Source: Dactylosporangium fulvum
GTDB lineage: Bacteria; Actinomycetota; Actinomycetes; Mycobacteriales; Micromonosporaceae
Reading direction: 5' to 3'
DNA length: 64,000 nt
Assembly: GCF_025137375.1 (NCBI RefSeq)
Contig: NZ_CP073720.1
Span: 2,008,501-2,072,500, forward strand
The notes below the pieces were generated by a model. That model ran no database searches. It was not told the DNA's origin and was given only the letters and a program-made list of their open reading frames with translations. The position numbers and the translations under genes are program-made. This document shows, piece after piece, positions 46,490-54,976 of the stretch (the stretch's first letter is position 1; the number at the start of each line of letters is the position of its first letter).

Positions 46490-46828
46490 GTGGCAACTGG
46501 CAACGCCATCCGCGGAACCCGAGTCGGCTCCGGCCCCATGCGCTGGACCGAGCGCGGTGAACAAGCCCCCCGCCGCAGCGTCACCTATTGGTGCGCCAAC
46601 GGCCACGAGACGACCCCGGCCTTCGCCGCCGAGATCACACCCCCCACGACCTGGGACTGCCCGCGCTGCGGCCTCCCAGCGGGCCAGGACGAGCAGGCCC
46701 CTCCGGAGCGCCCGCGCGCGGAGCCTTACAAGACCCACCTGGCCTATGTGAAGGAGCGCCGCACCGACGCCGACGGCGAGGCCATCCTCCAGGAGGCCCT
46801 GGCCCGTCTTCGCCAGCGGCGAAACTAG
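46490..46828 (+). CDS. rbpA: RNA polymerase-binding protein RbpA
   Basis: 112 residues from GTG 46490. MATGNAIRGTRVGSGPMRW is the RbpA N-terminal tail. The zinc-ribbon-like core has YWCANGHETTPAFAAEITPP and WDCPRCGLPAGQDEQAPPER, and the sigma-interacting end is YKTHLAYVKERRTDADGEAI. RbpA stabilises open complexes with principal sigma factors in actinobacteria. In related genomes pgl follows closely; here 2 kb of repeat sequence intervenes. Confidence 0.96.
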   Translation: MATGNAIRGTRVGSGPMRWTERGEQAPRRSVTYWCANGHETTPAFAAEITPPTTWDCPRCGLPAGQDEQAPPERPRAEPYKTHLAYVKERRTDADGEAILQEALARLRQRRN

Positions 46829-47000
46829 GGCTGGGTATTTTTTCCTTTGAGGGCTCGGGTCCGTGCAACGCACGACCGTCGCTCCCGCCAGACACCGGTC
46901 GGGCCTTGACGGCCCTCCCTGCCATCGCCGTCGTCCCAAGAGCCGGTCGGCAGGCTGCCCAGCACCGCGACGTTGCCTAGTGCTCATCCCCTGCAACGGA
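46829..47000. other. Left edge of the repeat-rich insertion
   Basis: A T-rich run (TATTTTTTCCTTT) starts 11 bp after the rbpA stop and may aid termination. No gene or repeat is recognised up to 47000. Confidence 0.4.
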
Positions 47001-47570
47001 TCATGACACGTTCGTGGTGCGGGTGATGCCGACGTCAAGCCGAACCGCGGCCCGGCGCAGGCGGCTTGCTCGTCGGGTGCGGTCGTAGCCGGCGCGGGCC
47101 CGGCGGCAGGAGCGGCCGTGGACTCGCCAGCCGCCGCTGTCGCGCTCTTTGGATGTCGACGTGGACGAGCTCGCCGGGCTGGTCGTGCTCGTAGCGGTGG
47201 ACTTCCAGCTGCCGTTGTCGCGCTCTTTGGGTGTCGATGTGGACGAGCTCGCCGGGCTGGTCGTGCTCGTAGCGGTGGACTTCCAGCTGCCGTTGTCGTG
47301 CTCTTTGGGTGTCGATGTGGACGAGTTCGCCCGGGCTGGTAGTGCTCGTAGCGGTGGACTTCCAGCTGCCGTTGTCGCGCTTTTTGGTGTCGACGTGGAC
47401 GAGTCCGCCGGGCCGGTCGCCTCGTAGCGGTGGACTTCCAGCCGTCGCTGGCGCGCTCTTTGGATGTCGACGTGGACGAGCTCGCCGGGCCGGTCGCGCT
47501 CGTAACGGCAGACCGGCCGGCGCATGGATCGGCCGGTCGAGCCCGGCCGGGCCGGTGCAGTTGGTGGACG
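47001..47570 (-). pseudogene. Remnant of an IS481-type transposase with internal tandem duplications
   Basis: The upstream part reads MRRPVCRYERDRPGELVHVD and the downstream part reads GGWRVHGR. In IS481-family transposases these two motifs are adjacent (RYER.RPGELVHVD, then .K..GRIP.GGGWRVHGR). Here they are pushed apart by a five-unit tandem repeat, and the rest of the DDE domain is missing. Reading stops at 47001. The family call rests on these two motifs only. Confidence 0.5.
47141..47515. repeat. 78-bp tandem repeat, five units, inside the transposase remnant
   Basis: Units begin at 47141, 47219, 47297, 47376 and 47452 (periods 78, 78, 79, 76), each starting with CGCGCTCTTT or a one-base variant. 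Each encodes a copy of RYExDxPGELVHVDxxRARQ on the minus strand. The 78-bp period equals 26 codons, and the later units carry 1-2 bp indels. Confidence 0.85.
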
Positions 47571-47670
47571 GGCGAGAACGGCAGCCCGACCGGCGAGGCT
47601 CAAGCTCGCGCTCGGTCCGCAGCCGGCCTCGACCTCCGGCCGCGCCCGACGGCGGCCGAGTTCGCGTTCG

Positions 47671-47818
47671 GCGTCGACCTCAGGCGCGGCCGGTGGCGCT
47701 CGGCGGTGGTCGAGTTTGTGGTCGGCGTTGACTTCGGGTGTGTCCAGCGGCGGCCGGGGTTGTGTTCGGTCCGTGGCTGGCGTCGACCTCAGGCGCGGCC
47801 GGTGGCGCTCGGCGGTGG
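47671..47818. repeat. Imperfect direct repeat of about 40 bp
   Basis: A 39-bp sequence starting GCGTCGACCTCAGGCGCGGC occurs at 47671-47709 and again at 47780-47818, 109 bp apart. A degenerate third form lies near 47618-47660. No coding function is seen. Confidence 0.65.
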
Positions 47819-47930
47819 CCAAGGTCGTGGTCGGCCTCGAGCTCAGGCGGGTTCTGTGCGGCAGCCGACAGGCTTCGCTGGGACGATCCGGCAGCCCAGC
47901 ATCGTCTTCAGCCTGCCGGCGGGCCAGCTT

Positions 47931-47984
47931 CATGATCACGGAGGTTTCGTGCTGCCCGGACGGCAAGGAACTTCCAAGATCGTG
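47931..47984. repeat. Dispersed palindromic element, copy 1 (degenerate)
   Basis: Left arm CATGATCACGGAGGTTTCGT and a right arm ending AACTTCCAAGATCGTGG match copies 2 and 3 with several substitutions, so pairing is now poor. Confidence 0.55.
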
Positions 47985-48067
47985 GAACCCGTCACCGGCA
48001 GGCGCCACCGGTCCGGTGTAGTGACCCACGGCGCGCAGTCGGTTCGCGCTCGCATTCCCAGTGCCAA

Positions 48068-48181
48068 GGACATTTCCGACATCACGGTGCATCGATAGCG
48101 ATAAATTCATACCGGTTTTCATGATCCCGAAGACTTGTGGTACTCCTGGCGACACAAAGTCTTCGGGATCATGAAAACCGG
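48068..48181. repeat. Dispersed palindromic element, copy 2 (perfect 25-bp arms)
   Basis: Perfect inverted repeat 48112-48136 with 48157-48181 (core ATGATCCCGAAGACTT) around 20 nt. The 44 bp to its left (GGACATTTC, CATC, GGTGCATCGA from 48068) also match copy 3. The element is therefore larger than the hairpin. It is unlikely to be a gene terminator because no gene lies within 1.2 kb upstream. Confidence 0.85.
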
Positions 48182-48428
48182 CACCCAACGCATTGACTTC
48201 GACTGATGTAGTCCTGCATCTCCTTGTGATGGCGCCCCATGGTCGAGCGAGCGGTCATCGTCGACTCGGCTGTTTGCGGAAATGTGCCCGAGAGGGCAGG
48301 TCGGCGCCCGCCGTCCACGGTGTCGACCGCGGACAACCTCCAGCCAACCTCGACCAGCCGGGGCGCTGACCCCACCGGCTCCGCCTCCAGCCGATCAACC
48401 TCAGCGTTCGAACTTCGGCTCAACTCCA
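48182..48428. other. Non-coding spacer in the repeat-rich insertion
   Basis: Open frames run through on both strands because of high GC content, but there is no RBS, recognisable motif or tandem repeat. Confidence 0.4.
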
Positions 48429-48604
48429 GCTCGACCCGGCCTGTGCTCGACCCGGCCTGTGCTCGACCCGGCCTGTGCTCGACCCGGCCTGTGCTCGACC
48501 CGGCCTGTGCTCGACCCGGCCTGTGCTCGACCCGGCCTGTGCTCGACCCGGCCTGTGCTCGACCCGGCCTGCGCACAACCCGGCTCGTGGAAAACCCGGC
48601 TTGT
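48429..48604. repeat. 16-bp minisatellite
   Basis: Nine near-identical units of GCTCGACCCGGCCTGT (48429-48572) and two decayed units to 48604. No spacers, so it is not a CRISPR. The 16-bp period rules out selection for one reading frame. Confidence 0.92.
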
Positions 48605-48750
48605 GCCGACCTGCTGATGCCCGATCCGCGCTTGCCCGATCCGCGCTTGCCCGGCATGCGCTTGCCCGGCATGCGCTCGGCTCGCCGTGGCCCGACTCCA
48701 GCTCGGCTCGGCACGTGCTCGGCCCCAGTTCGGCCCGCCGTGGCTCAACC

Positions 48751-48794
48751 CCAGCCCGACTCCAGCCCGACTCCAGCCCGACTCCAGCCCGACT
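48751..48794. repeat. 11-bp tandem repeat, four units
   Basis: CCAGCCCGACT repeated at 48751, 48762, 48773 and 48784. Shorter pairs (GATCCGCGCTTGCCC, then GGCATGCGCTTGCCC) lie at about 48625-48680, so the whole 48.4-48.8 kb stretch is minisatellite-like. Confidence 0.85.
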
Positions 48795-48860
48795 CTGCAC
48801 AGCCGGGGGCAGCCCACCCCCGGCGCGGAATCGATCGAGGTCCGTCGCCAAGAGCAAGAT

Positions 48861-48901
48861 GCGCCACAGCCCGCACCGGGGGCCGGTGCGGGCTGTGGCG
48901 C
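48861..48901 (-). terminator. Terminator of the pentose-phosphate operon
   Basis: Perfect 19-bp stem (48861-48879 with 48883-48901) and a GGG loop, 6 bp beyond the pgl stop on the minus strand. Confidence 0.9.
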
Positions 48902-48907
48902 CGTGAG

Positions 48908-49678
48908 TCAGACGAGGCTGCGGAACTTTGGGGGGAGTTCGTGGGCCGCTGCGGTGTCGAGGAGCCACAGTGTCAGTTCCTGGCCGTGGACGCCTGCCGC
49001 CGGGATCTGGCGCGGGCCGGCGTCGGCGAGGGCCAGGCCCACCGCGCTCGCCTTGCCCGCGCCCGACGCTATCAGCCACACCTCGTCCGCCGTGTTGATC
49101 GCTGGCAGGGTGAGCGTGACGCGCACCGGTGGGGGCTTGGGGCTGCCCCGGACCGCCGAGACCGGGCGGGTCTCGTAGGTCACCGGATGCTCGGGAAAGA
49201 CCGATGCCACGTGGCCGTCCTCGCCGACACCCAGCAGGACCACGTCGAAGTGGGGCAGCTCGGCATGGCCGGGCTTGGCGGCCTCGGCCAGTTCGGCGGC
49301 GTAGCGCGCCGCCGCGGCCTCGGCGTCGTCGCCGTCCGGGCCGTCGGAGGGGGGCACCGGATGTACGCGCGAAGGGGTCAGCGGCAGCGCGTCGAGGAAC
49401 GCCTCCCGGGCCTGGGTCTCGTTGCGCTCCGGGTCGCCGGAGGGCAGGAACCGCTCGTCACCCCACCAGAAGTCGACCCGCGACCAGTCGACCGCGTCGC
49501 GGACCGGGCTCTCGCGCACCGCCTGGTAGATCTGGGCGGCGATCCGGCCGCCGGTGAGGACCACCGTCGCCTCGCCGCGCTCCGCCTGGGCATCCGTCAG
49601 CCGGACGATCAGACGGGCTGCGGCGGCCTCGGCGAGGAGCTTCGGCTCGGTGTGGACGACGACCTTGGACTGGGTCAT
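48908..49678 (-). CDS. pgl: 6-phosphogluconolactonase
   Basis: 256 residues from ATG 49678, overlapping the opcA stop (ATGA). Family motifs are VVLTGGRIAAQIYQAV, VDFWWGDERFLPSGDPERNE, FDVVLLGVGEDGHVASVFPE and VWLIASGAGKASAVGLAL. It hydrolyses 6-phosphogluconolactone made by Zwf. Last gene of the minus-strand operon tkt-tal-pgi-zwf-opcA-pgl. Confidence 0.95.
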   Translation of the reverse strand: MTQSKVVVHTEPKLLAEAAAARLIVRLTDAQAERGEATVVLTGGRIAAQIYQAVRESPVRDAVDWSRVDFWWGDERFLPSGDPERNETQAREAFLDALPLTPSRVHPVPPSDGPDGDDAEAAAARYAAELAEAAKPGHAELPHFDVVLLGVGEDGHVASVFPEHPVTYETRPVSAVRGSPKPPPVRVTLTLPAINTADEVWLIASGAGKASAVGLALADAGPRQIPAAGVHGQELTLWLLDTAAAHELPPKFRSLV

Positions 49679-50691
49679 GAAGACAGCGACTCCTGCAACG
49701 ACGGGGACTGGGCCTCCGGGCGCTCGGCGAGCGCCGGGTCCTTCCAGATGTGCACCCGCGGGGCCAGCCGCTCATCGAGCTTCCGCTTGCCGGTCGCGGC
49801 GGCCAGGGCGGCCGCGTACGGCTGGTCGGGGTCGAGGCGGCGCAGTTCCTCGGCGAGTTCCTCGCCGAGCGGCCGGCGGCCCAGCGGCAGGGTGCGGTCC
49901 GGCTGGCCGGTGCGCTTCAGCGTGGCGACGCCGGCGTTGAGGTCGCGCACGAGGTTCATCGTGCTGCCGTCGTCGAGATCGAGGTTGACCGCCTCCATGA
50001 TCTTGCCGCTGCCCCGGTGGCGGGTCGGGTGGACGCCGAGGCGCGCCTCCAGCCAGCCGCCGAGCAGCGGGGCTGTCGGGTCGTAGTCCGGCGCGATGAT
50101 GTGCACCGCCCGCACTCCTGTCGGGTTGGCGTCGAAAGCACCGGCCAGCAGGGTGCGCCACGGGGTGATTCGCGACCAGGCCAGGTCGGTGTCGCCGGGC
50201 ACGTAGTCGTCGGCGCGGACCCGTAGCGCCGCGACCGGGTCCGTGGCCTGCGCGACGTCGGTGATGCGGCGGTCGGCGACCACGCCCAGCGGGTCGTAGG
50301 CGATCCGCTCCGGCGGGGCGCACTGCCACCAGGTCACCACCGGCACGTCCGGGGCGAGCAGCGGCATGACCACCGACTCGGCGTGCAGCGCCAGCCGGCC
50401 CTGCATGCGCATCACGACCGCCTCGCACGGGCCGAGCCGCCCGCCGACGACGATCTCGGCGTCGAGCCGGGAGCGCTGCTGGGTGACGTCGGCGCGCACG
50501 ATGATGAGCAGCCGGCACGGGTGCTGGGCGGCGGCGATGGTGGCGGCGGCCTCCGCTTCCCGTACCTGGCGCTCGTCGACGACGGCGATCAGCGTCAGCG
50601 CCAGGCCGCTGGTCAGCCCGCCGGCGCTGCGCCGCTCGTTGGCGAGCGCCTTGACGACCTCGATGCCGGTGGTGTCCCAAAGTCCGATCAT
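49675..50691 (-). CDS. opcA: Glucose-6-phosphate dehydrogenase assembly protein OpcA
   Basis: 338 residues from ATG 50691: MIGLWDTTGIEVVKALANER, then RLLIIVRADVTQQRSRLDAE, PVVTWWQCAPPERIAYDPLG and the late STMNLVRDLNAGVATLKRTG. OpcA is an actinobacterial and cyanobacterial activator of Zwf. It sits between zwf and pgl, 15 bp from zwf. Confidence 0.95.
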   Translation of the reverse strand: MIGLWDTTGIEVVKALANERRSAGGLTSGLALTLIAVVDERQVREAEAAATIAAAQHPCRLLIIVRADVTQQRSRLDAEIVVGGRLGPCEAVVMRMQGRLALHAESVVMPLLAPDVPVVTWWQCAPPERIAYDPLGVVADRRITDVAQATDPVAALRVRADDYVPGDTDLAWSRITPWRTLLAGAFDANPTGVRAVHIIAPDYDPTAPLLGGWLEARLGVHPTRHRGSGKIMEAVNLDLDDGSTMNLVRDLNAGVATLKRTGQPDRTLPLGRRPLGEELAEELRRLDPDQPYAAALAAATGKRKLDERLAPRVHIWKDPALAERPEAQSPSLQESLSS

Positions 50692-50706
50692 GAAACGCAA
50701 CCCCTC

Positions 50707-52224
50707 TTAAGCCCGGCGCCAGGCGCGGCCCTCGCGGGCCAGCATCTCGTCCGCGGCCCGCGGACCCCATTCGCCCGCCCGGTACGGTTCGGGCGTCGAA
50801 CCCGCCCACGCCGCCTCCAGCGGATCCACCACGTTCCAGCTTGCCTCGACCTCGGCCGAGTCCGGGAACAGCGTCTTGTCGCCGACGAGCACGTCGAGGA
50901 TCAGCCGCTCGTACGCCTCGGGGCTCGCGTCGGTGAACGCCTCGCCGTACTGGAAGTCCATCGCGATGTCGCGGACCTCCATCGTCGTGCCGGGCACCTT
51001 GGAGCCGAACTTGAGCATCACGCCCTCGTCGGGCTGGACCCGGATCACGAGCTGGTTGTTGCCGAGCATCTCGACGTCGGCCGGGTGGAACGGCAGGTGC
51101 GGTGCCTTCTTGAACGACACGGCGAGCTCGGTGACCCGCCGGGGGAGGCGCTTGCCGGCCCGGATGTAGAACGGCACCCCGGCCCAGCGGCGGTTCTGGA
51201 TGCCGAGCCGCACCGCCACGTAGGTCTCCGTCTTGGAGTCCGGCGGGACGTCCTTCTCCTCCAGGTAGCCGGGGACACGCTCGCCGGCTACCCAGCCGGT
51301 GAGGTACTGCCCGCGGACCGTGTGCGCGAAGACGTCGGTCGGCACCGTGATCGCGTTGAGCACCTTCAGCTTCTCGGTGCGGATGGCGTTGGCGTCGAAC
51401 GCGATCGGCTCTTCCATCGCCACGAGGGCGAGCAACTGCAGCAGGTGATTCTGCAGTACGTCACGTGCCGTCCCCACCGTGTCGTAGAACCCGGCGCGCG
51501 TGCCGATGCCGACGTCCTCCGCCATGGTGATCTGCACGTGGTCGACGTAGTTGGAGTTCCACACCGGCTCGAACAGGTTGTTGGCGAAGCGCAGGGCCAG
51601 GATGTTCTGGACCGTCTCCTTGCCGAGGTAGTGGTCGATGCGGAATACGTCCTGCGCGGTGAACGCGTCGTCGACCAGGTCGTTGAGCTGGCGGGCGGAG
51701 GCGAGGTCGTAGCCGAACGGCTTCTCCACCACCACCCGGCGCCAGCCGCCGGACTTCGCGTTGTCCGACATGCCGGTGCGCTCGAGCTGCTTGAGCACCA
51801 CCGGGAACGCCGACGGCGGGATCGACAGGTAGAACGCGGCGTTGCCCGGGATCCCGGCCTCCTCGTGCAGGTCGTCGAGCGACTGCGCGAGGTGGTCGAA
51901 GGCCGCGTCGTCCTCGAACGAGCCGCCGACGAACTTGATGTTCGCGGCCAGCCGCGACCAGACCTCTTCGCGCCAGGTGGTGCGGGCGCCGGATTGGGCG
52001 GCCTTGCGGGCCAGTTCCTCGAAGTCGCCGTCGCCCCAGTCGCGCCGGGCGAAGCCGAGCACGGCGAAACTGGGCGGTAGCAGGCCCCGGTTGGCCAGGT
52101 CGTAGACCGCCGGGATGAGCTTCTTCCGGGCAAGGTCACCGGTGACGCCGAAGATGACCAGCGCGCACGGCTCGGGAATCCGAGGCAGTCGCCGGTCCTG
52201 CGGGTCCCGCAGCGGATTGGTCAT
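50707..52224 (-). CDS. zwf: Glucose-6-phosphate dehydrogenase
   Basis: 505 residues from ATG 52224; a GTG at 52233 overlaps the pgi stop, but GGAGGG is placed best for the ATG. Coenzyme site LVIFGVTGDLARKKLIPAVY, active site RIDHYLGKETVQNILALRFA and substrate loop VVVEKPFGYDL. It makes NADPH and 6-phosphogluconolactone. The coupling to pgi and opcA fits one flux-control unit. Confidence 0.97.
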   Translation of the reverse strand: MTNPLRDPQDRRLPRIPEPCALVIFGVTGDLARKKLIPAVYDLANRGLLPPSFAVLGFARRDWGDGDFEELARKAAQSGARTTWREEVWSRLAANIKFVGGSFEDDAAFDHLAQSLDDLHEEAGIPGNAAFYLSIPPSAFPVVLKQLERTGMSDNAKSGGWRRVVVEKPFGYDLASARQLNDLVDDAFTAQDVFRIDHYLGKETVQNILALRFANNLFEPVWNSNYVDHVQITMAEDVGIGTRAGFYDTVGTARDVLQNHLLQLLALVAMEEPIAFDANAIRTEKLKVLNAITVPTDVFAHTVRGQYLTGWVAGERVPGYLEEKDVPPDSKTETYVAVRLGIQNRRWAGVPFYIRAGKRLPRRVTELAVSFKKAPHLPFHPADVEMLGNNQLVIRVQPDEGVMLKFGSKVPGTTMEVRDIAMDFQYGEAFTDASPEAYERLILDVLVGDKTLFPDSAEVEASWNVVDPLEAAWAGSTPEPYRAGEWGPRAADEMLAREGRAWRRA

Positions 52225-52229
52225 CAGTC

Positions 52230-53801
52230 TCACCCTCCGAGGGCGGCCAACAGTTGTTCGATACCGGTTGCTCGGTCGATCAGGTGCAGGCGCAGGACGG
52301 GACGGCCGCCGGCCAGCAACGCCTGCCGGTCCCCGGCCGCCTGGGCGGCCTGCAGCTCGCCGAACGTGTACGGCCGGCCGGGCACCTGGAGGTCGTCGGT
52401 CACCGCACCGGTGATCTGCAGGAACGATCCGGTCGCCGGGCCGCCCTTGTGCAGCCGCCCGGTCGAGTGCAGATACCTCGGTCCCCAGCCGAAGGTGACG
52501 GCGCGCGCCACCCGGGCCGCGAGCGCGTCCCGCACTCCGGCCGCGGCCGCGTCACCGACCCGGTCCAGGTAGGCGGTCGCCGCCAGGTATCCGAACGGCG
52601 GGACGCCGCGGGCCAGTTCGTCGACCGCCGCGACGAGGGTCGTCGCCGACGTGTTGCCGTAGACCTCCACGACACCGTCGACGAACGTCGGCGTCTCGTG
52701 GGGGAGGCCGGCGTCGAGGACCAGGCGGGTCGGCTCCGAGTCGGGACGCGTGGACGGGTCGGCGCCCAGGAGGCGCCCGGCGATCGCCGCCGCGCGCTCC
52801 CACACCACGAACTGGGCGCCGAGCGGGCCGTTGACGGCCAGGTCGGGTGCGGTGCCGCCGCCGGGCATCACTCCCGCGGCGAGTGCGCCGCCGGTGGTCA
52901 CGCTGAGCACGTCGGGGCCCTCGTGCCCCCACGACGACGGGTTCTCCAGCACGACCGGCAGCAGGCCGCGGCCCGATCCCGCGGTGGAGGAGGCCACGAG
53001 GTGCTCGATCCAGTCGGAGAGCCCGTCGAGGCCGGTGCCGTCGGAGGCGAGCGCCAGTTTGTCCCGGCCGGCGAGCGCGCCGGCGGCCAGCGCGGCACCC
53101 AGCATGAGCGCCGGGTCGGCGAAGTCGGTGGCGGACGGCTCCGGCGCCGGAGGCGCGATCGAGAAGCCGGCCGCGAAGTGCGGCGCGGGCCGCGGGAACG
53201 CCTCGTCGAGCAGCGTGTCGACGCGCACGCCGGCCAGGCCGCTGGGCACCAGCCCGAACGCGGAGAACGCCGAGTGCGCGGACGAGGCGAGGAACAGGTG
53301 CGCGCCCATCTCGCGGGCCGTCGTGGCCAGCGGCGAGCCGGGCTCGGTCACGAAGACGAAGCGCCGGCCCACGTCCTGCAGGCCGGCGTCTTCGAAGGCT
53401 TGCTGGTAGGCCCGGCGGTGGCTGTCGGTCTCCACCGTCGAGCCGGACCGGCTGGCCACCACCACCACGCTCCGGCCGAGCCGGTCGTCGAGCGCTGCTC
53501 GGACCTGGTGCGGGTCGCTGCTGTCCAGCACGGTGAGCTCGACCCCGAGCGTGCGGCCGATCACCTCGGCGGCCAGTGACGACTCGCCCATGCCGCAGAG
53601 CACCACGTGGTCGAGGCCGCGGGAGAGGAACTCGGCGCGCAGGGCGGCGATCCGCGCGACCAGGTCGTGATCGTCGGAGCGAGCCAGGGGGAGAACGGCC
53701 GGGTCGAGGCGGGTGCGGGCGTCGATCGACCCCGGGACGGAGGCAGCACCGAACACCGTCAGTCCGGCCGCGGCCACCACGTCGTCGAGCAGATCAGACA
53801 C
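52230..53801 (-). CDS. pgi: Glucose-6-phosphate isomerase (actinobacterial operon type)
   Basis: 523 residues from GTG 53801, with GAGGAGG five bases upstream; a GTG at 53807 is too close to it. SIS-domain features are VVLCGMGESSLAAEVIGRTL, VVVASRSGSTVETDSHRRAY and GRDKLALASDGTGLDGLSDW, then GPRYLHSTGRLHKGG. It interconverts glucose-6-phosphate and fructose-6-phosphate. This divergent PGI form is standard in actinobacterial zwf operons. Confidence 0.9.
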   Translation of the reverse strand: MSDLLDDVVAAAGLTVFGAASVPGSIDARTRLDPAVLPLARSDDHDLVARIAALRAEFLSRGLDHVVLCGMGESSLAAEVIGRTLGVELTVLDSSDPHQVRAALDDRLGRSVVVVASRSGSTVETDSHRRAYQQAFEDAGLQDVGRRFVFVTEPGSPLATTAREMGAHLFLASSAHSAFSAFGLVPSGLAGVRVDTLLDEAFPRPAPHFAAGFSIAPPAPEPSATDFADPALMLGAALAAGALAGRDKLALASDGTGLDGLSDWIEHLVASSTAGSGRGLLPVVLENPSSWGHEGPDVLSVTTGGALAAGVMPGGGTAPDLAVNGPLGAQFVVWERAAAIAGRLLGADPSTRPDSEPTRLVLDAGLPHETPTFVDGVVEVYGNTSATTLVAAVDELARGVPPFGYLAATAYLDRVGDAAAAGVRDALAARVARAVTFGWGPRYLHSTGRLHKGGPATGSFLQITGAVTDDLQVPGRPYTFGELQAAQAAGDRQALLAGGRPVLRLHLIDRATGIEQLLAALGG

Positions 53802-53844
53802 CCGCACCTCCTCGGTAACAGTTCAATTCTGATGCGGTGAACGG

Positions 53845-54957
53845 TTACTTCGCAGCCGCTTCCAGGGCGGTGCGCACCGTCTCCTGCATTTCCTTTCCGC
53901 TGGCAGTGAACTTCTCGACGCCCTCCCGCTCGAGCACCTCCACGACGTCGTCGTAGTCGATGCCGACCGCGGCGAGCGCGTCCATCACCTGCTGTGCCTC
54001 CGCGTAGGAGCCGGTGATCGCGTCGGGCCGCACCTCACCGTGGTCGGCGAACGCGTGGATCACCGACTCCGGCATGGTGTTGACGGTGCCGGGCGCGACG
54101 AGCTCCTCGACGTAGATCACGTCCCGGTACTCCGGGTTCTTCGTCGAGGTCGACGCCCACAGCGGGCGCTGCGGCTTGGCGCCCGCGTTTGCGAGGGTCT
54201 GCCAGCGCTCGCTGGAGAACAGCTCCTCGTAGCGCTTGTAGGCCAGCTTCGCGTTGGCGATCGCCGCCTTGCCCTTGAGCGCCTTCGCCTCGGGGGTGCC
54301 GATCTTGTCGAGCCGCTTGTCGTACTCGGTGTCCACGCGAGACACGAAGAACGACGCGACCGACTCGATCTTGGACAGGTCGTGCCCGTTGGCCTTGGCC
54401 TGCTCCAGGCCGGCGAAGAACGCGTTCATCACGGCCTCGTACCGCTCCAGGGAGAAGATCAGCGTGACGTTGACGCTGATGCCCTCGGCGAGCACGGCGG
54501 TGATCGCCGGCAGGCCCTCCTGGGTGGCGGGGATCTTGATGAACAGGTTCCCCCGGTCGACGAGCCACCACAGGGCCTTGGCCTCCGCGACGGTGCGCTC
54601 GGTGTCGTTGGCCAGGGTGGGGTCGACCTCGATCGAGACCCGGCCGTCGAGGCCCCTGGTCGCCTCGACCGCGGGCTTCATGACGTCGCACGCCCAGCGG
54701 ACGTCGTAGGTCATCAGGAAGCGCGACGCCTCGCGAACGTCACAGTCGCGTAGTGCCAGCTCCTTGACGTCTGTTGCGTAGTCCTCGGCCGCGGACAGGG
54801 CCTTGGCGAAGATGGTGGGGTTGCTGGTGACGCCCATGACGTGCTGCTCGCGCCGCAGCTGGTCGAGGTTTCCGCTGGTCAGCCGCTGCCGGGAGAGGTC
54901 GTCGAGCCAGATCGCCACGCCGGCGCGGGCGAGTTCGGCCAGCCGATCGGTAGTCAT
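53845..54957 (-). CDS. tal: Transaldolase
   Basis: 370 residues from ATG 54957. [20 protein letters not shown], then [20 protein letters not shown], the Schiff-base Lys in [20 protein letters not shown], and [20 protein letters not shown]. Transfers dihydroxyacetone units between sugar phosphates. 19 bp separate it from tkt. Confidence 0.96.
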   Translation of the reverse strand: MTTDRLAELARAGVAIWLDDLSRQRLTSGNLDQLRREQHVMGVTSNPTIFAKALSAAEDYATDVKELALRDCDVREASRFLMTYDVRWACDVMKPAVEATRGLDGRVSIEVDPTLANDTERTVAEAKALWWLVDRGNLFIKIPATQEGLPAITAVLAEGISVNVTLIFSLERYEAVMNAFFAGLEQAKANGHDLSKIESVASFFVSRVDTEYDKRLDKIGTPEAKALKGKAAIANAKLAYKRYEELFSSERWQTLANAGAKPQRPLWASTSTKNPEYRDVIYVEELVAPGTVNTMPESVIHAFADHGEVRPDAITGSYAEAQQVMDALAAVGIDYDDVVEVLEREGVEKFTASGKEMQETVRTALEAAAK

Positions 54958-54976
54958 CGCTGTCTCCTATGGTTTC

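Noticed and set aside
48429..48604. CRISPR array
   Set aside because: Units are 16 bp and head-to-tail without spacers, and no cas genes occur in the window.
48239..50086. 615-aa plus-strand open frame through the minisatellite
   Set aside because: The repeated RPVLDPACARPGLC reading comes from the 16-bp array, and the rest is antisense to pgl and opcA. No RBS.
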